A stretch of 64,000 bases of DNA from JAWVYT01 sp964605205 (GTDB taxonomy: Bacteria; Gemmatimonadota; Gemmatimonadetes; Longimicrobiales; RSA9), in contig CAZSBL010000001.1 in assembly GCA_964605205.1 (NCBI GenBank), positions 1 through 64,000 on the forward strand. The letters are read 5' to 3'. Positions 58,000 to 64,000 of this stretch are shown here, piece by piece. The notes below the pieces were generated by a model. That model made no database searches. It was not told where the DNA came from and saw only the letters and a list, made by a program, of their open reading frames with translations. The position numbers and the translations under genes were made by a program. Position 1 is the first letter of the stretch. Each line of letters begins with the position of its first letter.

Positions 58000-58235
58000 G
58001 GCGTGAGCCGGGCTCGCGGGGTGGGGTCGGCGGCCCGGTGGTTCGTGGTGGTCTCTTCGTTCACGGCACGCTCCTCGTTGCAGCTCGTTGGGGCGCCCTG
58101 CGGGCGCCGCAGCGCCAGGGGCGCTGGGGCCGCCTGGACCAAGATAGTGCCGCGAGGGCGGACCCGCCGCAAACCGCGCCCGCAGCCTCGCCGCGAATCC
58201 TCATCCCCCGATCGGGAAGTGAGACGAAGTCGGCG

Positions 58236-58952
58236 TTACTTTGCGCGCACCAGGCCCACCGTGATGTTATCCGGTCCCCCCGCCGCGTTCGCCGCGTCCA
58301 CGAGGGCCCGGGCGGCGGCGTCGAGGTCGTCTGCGTCCTGGAGGACGGCCAGGATCTCGGGGTCGGAAAGGGGGCCGGTGAGGCCGTCGCTGCAGAGGAG
58401 GAAGGTGTCACCGGCCTCGATGGCGAGCTGATGGAGCTGCACGTCGAGCTCCCGGTCCTCGATCCCGAGGGCGCCGGTGAGGACGGACGAGAGCGGGTGG
58501 CTCCGTGCGCGTTCCGGGGGGAGGACGCCGGCGTCGACCTGCTCCTGCACCCAGGACTGGTCCTTCGTGATCTGGTCCAGGCTATCGTCGCGCCAGCGGT
58601 AGGCCCGGGAGTCGCCGACGTGGGCGATGAAGGCGCCATCGTCGTGCACCCGGAGGGCGGTGACGGTGGTGCCCATCCCCTGGAGTTCCGGGTCGGCCCG
58701 GGCGGCCTTGTGGATCGCTTCGTGGGCAGCGCGGACGGCGTCGGCCAGCGTTTCCGCGGCGTCGGGGCCCGGGTCGCGGGTGCGGTCGTCGAGCACGTCG
58801 ACGGTGATGCGGCTGGCCACGTCGCCCGCGGCGTGCCCCCCCATCCCGTCGGCCACCACCACCAGGCCACGGAGAGGGCGCTGGAGGAGTGCGTCCTCGT
58901 TCCGGGCACGAACCCGGCCCACATCGGTATGTCCGGCGAAGGTGAAATCCAT
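58236..58952 (-). CDS. PP2C-family serine/threonine protein phosphatase
   Basis: A 238-aa phosphatase of the bacterial Stp/PrpC type. Motifs in order: RVRARNEDALL, VVADGMGGHAAGDVAS, GTTVTALRV, AHVGDSRAYRW, LCSDGLTGPLSD and GPDNITVGLV, supplying the metal-binding aspartates. It dephosphorylates Ser/Thr phosphoproteins, normally opposing a Hanks-type kinase; none is in the window. The gene is divergent from the second sigma factor at 59250. Between them lies a 16-base palindrome CCTCGCGCGCGCGAGG at 58996-59011 that could be an operator. Confidence 0.94.
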   Translation of the reverse strand: MDFTFAGHTDVGRVRARNEDALLQRPLRGLVVVADGMGGHAAGDVASRITVDVLDDRTRDPGPDAAETLADAVRAAHEAIHKAARADPELQGMGTTVTALRVHDDGAFIAHVGDSRAYRWRDDSLDQITKDQSWVQEQVDAGVLPPERARSHPLSSVLTGALGIEDRELDVQLHQLAIEAGDTFLLCSDGLTGPLSDPEILAVLQDADDLDAAARALVDAANAAGGPDNITVGLVRAK

Positions 58953-59157
58953 GGGTGAAGGCTAGATGCGGGATCGAGCGCGGGCAAGGCGGGAACCTCG
59001 CGCGCGCGAGGAGTATTAGGAGGGTGAGAGGGTGGCCGTGCCGCGACGGGAGCCCGGGGAACACCGTCGTCGGACTGGGGTTACTACCAGCCACGGCGAG
59101 GGTTCTTCCGTCCCCCGCGGGGCCCGCGACGGGGACGCCGTACCCTCGGCAGAGACT

Positions 59158-59186
59158 TTGCAGATAAAGCGTTATAGCGATAAAGA
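59158..59186 (+). promoter_or_regulatory. Possible promoter for second sigma gene
   Basis: TTGCAG (59158-59163), 17 bases, TAAAGA (59181-59186). Both boxes deviate from consensus. The ATG of the sigma gene is 64 bases on. The 11-mer ATAAAGCGTTA within it (59164-59174) also occurs, in the other orientation relative to its gene, at the start of the other sigma gene (45399-45409). Confidence 0.35.
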
Positions 59187-59249
59187 AGCGAGGCCCGTGA
59201 CCGATACTGGGGTCGAGGGCATCGATCAACGAACGGATACGGTACCGAG

Positions 59250-60134
59250 ATGGCAACTGCGACGAAGAGCCGGAAGAAGAAGGCGAAGGGGTTCCGGCCG
59301 AAGTACCCCGACAACAGCGCTCTCGACCACTATCTGAGCGATGTGAGCGAGCACGAGCTCATCTCGCCGGAACGTGAGATCGAGCTGGGGAAGCGTGCGC
59401 AGGCCGGTGACGAGGAAGCGGTCATGGAGCTGGCGCGGGCGAACCTGCGGTTCGTGATCAGCGTGGCGAAGAAGTACCAGAACCGCGGCGTCTCGCTGGC
59501 GGACCTGATCCAGGAGGGCAACGTGGGGCTGGTGACGGCCGCGCGGAAGTTCGATCCGGACCAGGGCGTGAAGTTCATCTCCTACGCCGTGTGGTGGATC
59601 CGACAGGCGATCCTGGCGAGCCTGGCGAATCACGGCCGGAGCGTGCGGGTTCCGCTGAACCGGGCGAGCGACCTGGCGCGGATCTTCCGCGAGCGGGAGC
59701 GGCTGAAGCAGGAGATGGGTCGCGACCCGACGCTGGAGGAGGTGGCTGAGGCCGCGGACCTGAAGCCGAACATCGTCCGGCAGCTGCAGACGCTGAACTC
59801 GGCCGAGGTGCGGCTGGACGCGCCCATCGGCGACAGCGATGACAGCTACCTGGTGGAGCGGTTCGTCCTCGACGAGGCCGAGGAGCCCGAGGAAGACGTG
59901 GAGGATCGGCTCCTGGCGGAGCAGATCAACCGGGCGCTGGACCAGCTGAACCCGCGGGACGCGAAGGTGGTGCGGCTCTACTTCGGGCTGGATGGCGGCG
60001 ACACGCACACCCTCGAGGAGATCGGGAACATGCTGGGCGTGACCCGGGAGCGGGTCCGCCAGCTGCGTGACCGGGCGCTGAAGCGCCTGCGCGAGGGCGA
60101 GCTGGGTCCGGCGCTGGAGAGCTTCGCCGCCTAG
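59250..60134 (+). CDS. RNA polymerase sigma-70 family factor, short RpoD-like (2)
   Basis: A 294-aa sigma factor. After a Lys/Arg-rich start (ATKSRKKKAKG) come region 1.2 (ALDHYLSDVSEHELI), region 2 (ANLRFVISVAKKYQNRG, KFISYAVWWIRQAIL), region 3 (LEEVAEAADLKPNIVRQ) and 4.2 (HTLEEIGNMLGVTRERVRQLRDRALKRL split over the DNA-binding helices). Like the factor at 44540 it lacks region 1.1. Its ATG is 297 bases from the divergent PP2C gene; rsgA begins three bases after its stop, suggesting joint transcription. Which of the two short factors, if either, is the housekeeping one cannot be told here. Confidence 0.94.
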   Translation: MATATKSRKKKAKGFRPKYPDNSALDHYLSDVSEHELISPEREIELGKRAQAGDEEAVMELARANLRFVISVAKKYQNRGVSLADLIQEGNVGLVTAARKFDPDQGVKFISYAVWWIRQAILASLANHGRSVRVPLNRASDLARIFRERERLKQEMGRDPTLEEVAEAADLKPNIVRQLQTLNSAEVRLDAPIGDSDDSYLVERFVLDEAEEPEEDVEDRLLAEQINRALDQLNPRDAKVVRLYFGLDGGDTHTLEEIGNMLGVTRERVRQLRDRALKRLREGELGPALESFAA

Positions 60135-60137
60135 AGC

Positions 60138-61085
60138 ATGCCGTCCGAGCACGGACAGCTACCCGGCCTCGTACGCTCCGCCGTCGGCGGGACGTACGAG
60201 GTCGAGCTGCATCCGGGAGGCACCTCCGGGGCCGAGGGCGGGGCCCATGAGGTGGTGGAGGCGTCGCTCCGGGGCCGGCTTAAGCAGGAGCAGCGGACGG
60301 GGGATGCGGTGGTGGTGGGCGACCGGGTCCGGGTCCGGCGTCACGAGGATGGCGGCCACACCATCGAGGCCGTGGAGGAGCGGCGCACCCAGCTGGCCCG
60401 ACGGGCGCCGGGTCCGAGGGGCCGACACCGGCCCAAGGTGGTGGTGGCGAACGTGGAGCAGCTGGTGCCGGTCTTCTCGGTCACGCACCCGGAGCCGAGC
60501 CTCCGGATGCTCGACCGGTTCCTGGTCCTGGCGGAGGCCAACCGCCTCGACGCGGCGATCATCGCGAACAAGATCGACCTGGACCCGGACGCCGCGGCGG
60601 CGTTCGCGCCGTACGAGTCCATCGGCTACCCCGTGGTCCACGCCAGCGCGGAGACGGGCGAGGGCGTGGACGCCCTCCGGGACCTCTTCCGCCATCGGAT
60701 CAGCGTGCTGGCCGGCCCGTCGGGGGTCGGCAAGTCGAGCCTGCTGAACGCCATGCAGCCGGGGCTGGGGCTGCGGGTCGGCGACGTGAGCGACGCCGTG
60801 CGGAAGGGGCGCCATACCACCGTCTCGTCGCTCCTGATCCCGCTGGAGGCCGGCGGGCACGTGGCCGACACGCCGGGGCTCCGGGAGCTGGGGCTCTGGG
60901 GCGTGGACCTCGAGGATCTCGATGCCTGCTTCCCGGAGATGCGCCCGTACCTGGGCGGCTGCCAGTTCCGATCGTGCACCCACACCCACGAGCCCGGCTG
61001 CGCCGTGCGGGCCGCCGTCGAGGCGGGCGAGGTCACGCCGGCCCGGTACGAGAGCTACGTCGCGCTGCTCGAAGGGGACGACTGA
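60138..61085 (+). CDS. rsgA: Ribosome small-subunit-dependent GTPase RsgA
   Basis: A 315-aa circularly permuted GTPase that helps 30S subunit maturation. An N-terminal OB fold (residues 10-85) precedes the permuted G motifs: NKID (G4, residues 140 or so), then SAETGEG (G5), GPSGVGKSSLLNAM (G1) and DTPGLRELG (G3). The C-terminal zinc site CQFRSCTHTHEPGCAV has the usual Cys-Cys-His-Cys spacing. The ATG lies three bases after the sigma-factor stop, and no separate ribosome site is obvious, so expression is coupled to the sigma gene. Confidence 0.96.
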   Translation: MPSEHGQLPGLVRSAVGGTYEVELHPGGTSGAEGGAHEVVEASLRGRLKQEQRTGDAVVVGDRVRVRRHEDGGHTIEAVEERRTQLARRAPGPRGRHRPKVVVANVEQLVPVFSVTHPEPSLRMLDRFLVLAEANRLDAAIIANKIDLDPDAAAAFAPYESIGYPVVHASAETGEGVDALRDLFRHRISVLAGPSGVGKSSLLNAMQPGLGLRVGDVSDAVRKGRHTTVSSLLIPLEAGGHVADTPGLRELGLWGVDLEDLDACFPEMRPYLGGCQFRSCTHTHEPGCAVRAAVEAGEVTPARYESYVALLEGDD

Positions 61086-61256
61086 GGGGACCACGGAGAC
61101 CGGGTTCGCCGGGGATCCGGAGGCCCCGACGTCGTCTTGACGGGGTCTGACCAGTTACCCATCCCGGGGTACGCTCGTCCATACCAATGAAAGGGGCGGA
61201 CTCCGGTACAGATCCCGGCCGCCAGTCGATGGAATCACTGACCGAGGAGCAAGATC

Positions 61257-62180
61257 ATGAAGCTCGTTCGCACGATGGGCGCCGCGACGCTCGCCCTCCT
61301 GCTGACTCTCCCCATGGCGGCGTGCGACGGCGGCACCGAGACGGAATTCGGCACCATGTCGATCCAGCTCACCGACGCGCCCGGCGAGGAAGTGGTGGAG
61401 GCGTGGGTGACGATCACGGACATTTACCTGCAGGAAGAGTCCGGCGAGAACGATCCGGAGGGCAGCCGGGTGTACCTGCTCGAGGGTGTGGAGGAGACCC
61501 ACGAGCTGCTGAGCCTGGCCAACGACGTGGCGGACCTGGTAGTCGGCCAGGAGGTGCCCACGGGCACGTACGGCCAGCTGCGGATGGTCATGTCCGGCGG
61601 CTGCCTGGTGACGGACACGGGCTCCGTGTTCGCCACCGACGGCTACACGGAGTGCGGCGCGGCCGACGGCCTGCTGAACATGCCGAGCTTCGCGCAGAGC
61701 GGCGCGAAGGTGCTGCTGAACGGCCTGCAGGTGACGGGCGGGCAGCAGATCCTGCTCCTGGACTTCGACGTCGAGGACTCTTTCGGCCAGGAGGCCGGCA
61801 TGAGTGGCATGTGGGTCATGCAGCCGGTCATCCACGCGTCGGAGATCGGCCTGACGGCCGCCATCGACGTCACGCTGAGCGACGGTGACGTGACGCTGCC
61901 CACTGGCTACGAGCTGGGGCAGTTCAGCGCCACCATGCTGCCGGCCGAGGGCGACAGCTCTCGCGTCGCTTTCACGGACAACGACGGCGACGGCACCTTC
62001 GAGCTGGCGTTCCAGTTCCTGATCCCCGACAACGGCCCGTTCGATGTGCGGCTGAACGCGCCGGACGGCCTGACGGTCACGGTGGATCCGACCTCGCCGG
62101 CCACGATAGAGCCGGCCAGCGGCCAGACGGCCAACCTGGACTGGGTGCTGCAGAGCGCGTCGGAGACGGCGGGCAACTAA
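61257..62180 (+). CDS. DUF4382 domain lipoprotein
   Basis: A 307-aa secreted lipoprotein: signal peptide with lipobox (LLTLPMAAC), then a DUF4382 beta-sandwich (GTMSIQLTDAPGEEVVEAWV, GTYGQLRMVMSGG, LLLDFDVEDSFGQEAG) and an extra C-terminal beta domain of about 110 residues with an acidic loop DNDGDGTFELAF, a likely calcium site. Function unknown in the family, which is widespread in environmental Gram-negative bacteria. The gene has its own ribosome site (GAGGAGCAAG) and ends before a perfect terminator. Confidence 0.87.
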   Translation: MKLVRTMGAATLALLLTLPMAACDGGTETEFGTMSIQLTDAPGEEVVEAWVTITDIYLQEESGENDPEGSRVYLLEGVEETHELLSLANDVADLVVGQEVPTGTYGQLRMVMSGGCLVTDTGSVFATDGYTECGAADGLLNMPSFAQSGAKVLLNGLQVTGGQQILLLDFDVEDSFGQEAGMSGMWVMQPVIHASEIGLTAAIDVTLSDGDVTLPTGYELGQFSATMLPAEGDSSRVAFTDNDGDGTFELAFQFLIPDNGPFDVRLNAPDGLTVTVDPTSPATIEPASGQTANLDWVLQSASETAGN

Positions 62181-62226
62181 CGGGTCGGCCGGGCGCGTAT
62201 CGGTGCCCTCCACCCCACCATGCTAC

Positions 62227-62255
62227 GAGGCCCCCGCCGGAGCGGCGGGGGCCTC
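62227..62255. terminator. Terminator between convergent genes
   Basis: GAGGCCCCCGCCG (62227-62239) and CGGCGGGGGCCTC (62243-62255) make a perfect 13-bp stem with a GAG loop, 47 bases after the DUF4382 stop and 29 before the end of the TonB receptor gene. There is no T-run, but the stem is symmetrical and could serve both convergent genes. Confidence 0.75.
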
Positions 62256-62283
62256 CGTTCATCCCGGGCGTGCCCGGCCTCGC

Positions 62284-64000
62284 CTACCACACCTTCATGC
62301 GCAGGCCCAGCCGGATGACCCGCCCGAGCCCCGGGAAGCCTGCGATGGACTGGTACCCGGCGTCCAGCGCGTTCTCGACCCGGAGCAGCGCCGTAACGGC
62401 GGGGCCCGGCAGCGGGACCACGTGCTCGGCCGACAGGTCGAGGGTGGCGTAGCCGGGCAGCGTGACCCGGGGCGCCGGGAACCCGGCGGCGAAGTCCAGG
62501 TCCTCGCGGTCGCCGACGGCGTTGACCGAGAGGCCCACCGCGCCGTTGGCCAGACGGTAGCGGGCGTCGAGGGTGCCGGCGTGGGCCGGTCGGCGGAGCA
62601 GCGGCTCGCCCTCCACGAAGCCGGCGTCGGTGGCGAGGCCCGGATCGAGGACCTCCGTCTCCAGGTAGGTATACGACGCCGTCACGGACACCCGGCCACC
62701 GCGGGCCCGGGCTTCGACTTCGAGGCCCCGGGACCGGGCGGCGCCCACGTTGTAGTAGCTCGGTCCGCCCGGCTCCGGCGGCGAGAAGGTGTACTGGATC
62801 AGCTGCTCGAACCGCTGGTCGAACCAGGTGGCGGCCGCGGATCCGCCGGCCAGCGATTGCTCGACGCCCACTTCCCAGCTCCGGGCGCGCTCCGGCTCGA
62901 GGGCCGGGTTGCCCACGTCGCCGAAGCCGCTGCCGAACACCTGCATGAACGACGGCTCCTTGAAGCCGCGCCCCAGTGCCCCGCGCACGCGGGTGCCGGC
63001 CAGCGGCTCGACGGCGAGCCCGACCCGGTACGTCTCGAACGTGCCGTAGGTGTCGCTGTCATCCAGCCGGCCGCCGAGGGTCAGATGCACGCCGTCCACG
63101 GGCTCCGAGAGGAGCTGACCGTAGTAGCCGAGCGTGCTCCGGCCGAAGTCGGCGTCGTTCTCGAACGGACCGAACGATGTCTCCGCGCTGTACGTGCTCG
63201 ATGCCTCGGCCTCCTCCCACGATACGCCGGCGCTGATCACGGCCGCCGGTGAGCCGGGCCTCAGCCACGCCGGCGCCTCCCAGTCCAGCCGGCCGTCCAC
63301 CGTGCGACGGGTCATGTCCCAGCCGAGGGTGGAGGCGTACGTGCCGAGGGTGTCGGCCGGGCTGTCTGGCTCGTCGGTGGTGAGCTGGCTCCGGTCCATG
63401 AGCCCGGCGCGGAGCCGGGCCTCGAGGCCCGACAGCAGTCGGAAGCCGGCCGTGACGGAGGTGGACCAGAGCGTCCGGTCGAGGCGGGCGTTCTCGTCCA
63501 CCAGCGCGCCGGCGCCATCCGTGGGAAAGTGGGAGCGGCTGTCGCTGTACCGGGTGCTCACCGCCAGCTCCGTCGTGCCCGGCGTCCACGCCGCCCTGAC
63601 CGTGCCCGTGGTGTGGTCCCGCTCGTTGTTCAGCGGGTACAGCCCGTCGGACCACGACCGGCTCCCGCCCACCGTGTACGTCACGTCACCGGCCGCGCCG
63701 GTGGCCGTGGCCTCGGCGTCCCAGGTCGGGTAGGTCCCGGGGCCAGGCGCCTCGCCGCCGGGGCCCGTCGAGCCCGGAGAGCCGGAGCCCGACCTCGCCG
63801 AGCCCGCCGCCCCCCGCTCCTGCCCCAGGCCGCCCGTCAGCTGCGCCGTGATACTCGGGGCGCCGGCGCCTCGCCGCGTGAAGACCTGGACCACGCCGGC
63901 CACCGCGTCGCTGCCGTAGAGCACGCTCACCGGCCCCCGGACCACCTCGATCCGCTCGACCTGGTCGGTGCCGAGATCGGCGAGGTCCACCGCGCCGCCC
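62284..64000 (-). CDS. TonB-dependent receptor, 5' end outside window
   Basis: At least 571 residues of an outer-membrane TonB receptor; the frame runs open to the window edge, so the signal peptide, TonB box and start of the plug are missing. The visible plug end reads QVERIEVVRGPVSVLYGSDA and VAGVVQVFTRRGAG, the typical final plug block. The barrel follows (for example ALGRGFKEPSFMQVFGSGFG, RVENALDAGYQSIAGFPGLG) and ends in RLGLRMKVW, with the terminal aromatic needed for BAM insertion. BtuB- or siderophore-type importers look similar; the ligand cannot be told. Confidence 0.93.
   Translation of the reverse strand, partial: GGAVDLADLGTDQVERIEVVRGPVSVLYGSDAVAGVVQVFTRRGAGAPSITAQLTGGLGQERGAAGSARSGSGSPGSTGPGGEAPGPGTYPTWDAEATATGAAGDVTYTVGGSRSWSDGLYPLNNERDHTTGTVRAAWTPGTTELAVSTRYSDSRSHFPTDGAGALVDENARLDRTLWSTSVTAGFRLLSGLEARLRAGLMDRSQLTTDEPDSPADTLGTYASTLGWDMTRRTVDGRLDWEAPAWLRPGSPAAVISAGVSWEEAEASSTYSAETSFGPFENDADFGRSTLGYYGQLLSEPVDGVHLTLGGRLDDSDTYGTFETYRVGLAVEPLAGTRVRGALGRGFKEPSFMQVFGSGFGDVGNPALEPERARSWEVGVEQSLAGGSAAATWFDQRFEQLIQYTFSPPEPGGPSYYNVGAARSRGLEVEARARGGRVSVTASYTYLETEVLDPGLATDAGFVEGEPLLRRPAHAGTLDARYRLANGAVGLSVNAVGDREDLDFAAGFPAPRVTLPGYATLDLSAEHVVPLPGPAVTALLRVENALDAGYQSIAGFPGLGRVIRLGLRMKVW

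Noticed and set aside
61137..61142. TTGACG before the DUF4382 gene as a -35 box
   Set aside because: No acceptable -10 sequence occurs at 16-18 bases.

Overview
The window is GC-rich chromosomal DNA, densely packed with genes and without tRNA, rRNA, CRISPR, phage or insertion-sequence genes that I could recognise. Several families point to a Gemmatimonadota-like (or closely related Gram-negative) aerobic heterotroph: a GWxTD-domain lipoprotein, an S46 dipeptidyl peptidase, a DUF4382 lipoprotein, PPC-like repeat lipoproteins, a TonB receptor, BamA-like and ExbB-like envelope proteins. That placement is inferred from gene content; no marker such as 16S rRNA is in the window. Translational coupling by ATGA, GTGA or TGATG overlaps is common.

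Layout. 1-7.4 kb: amino-acid and peptide catabolism (PLP enzymes, S46 and M20 peptidases) and a lytic transglycosylase. 7.5-10.6 kb: Hsp33, a GroES-like protein, an orphan ribbon-helix-helix protein and an AraC-type regulator coupled to a small helical protein. 10.7-16.3 kb: two acyl-CoA dehydrogenases and a Tat-type amidase. 16.4-23.2 kb: a free-standing HisKA-like domain, GcvH, a UPF0173 hydrolase, MsrA, a membrane protein with an HEIGH motif, TrpF, a YdeI-like protein, a frameshifted DUF2277 gene, a nitronate monooxygenase-like protein and a DUF4442 protein; this stretch carries several short repeats. 23.5-33.5 kb: GcvP, a lipoate ligase and a complete peptide ABC transporter. GcvH, GcvP and the ligase fit together as glycine-cleavage functions. 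33.6-38.7 kb: ExbB-like channel, GWxTD lipoprotein, large Slt-type transglycosylase and a polyprenol kinase-like protein. 38.8-44.5 kb: cold-shock protein, DNA polymerase I, a repeat lipoprotein and SSB.

44.5-52.4 kb is the most unusual region. A minus-strand run of six genes (BamA-like barrel, methyltransferase, FAD oxidoreductase, SRPBCC protein, ketoacyl synthase, DUF4126 protein), almost all overlapping, looks like an undescribed pathway for a fatty-acid- or polyketide-derived envelope product. It ends in a truncated carboxymuconolactone-decarboxylase-like remnant. Just downstream a sigma-factor gene has its own promoter, a 150-nt leader with an intrinsic terminator, and a competing antiterminator pairing: an attenuation-like arrangement.

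52.6-64 kb: malic enzyme-phosphotransacetylase fusion and PEP carboxykinase (C4/gluconeogenic node), an HD phosphohydrolase, a PP2C phosphatase, a second short sigma-70 factor coupled to RsgA, a DUF4382 lipoprotein and a TonB-dependent receptor cut by the window end.
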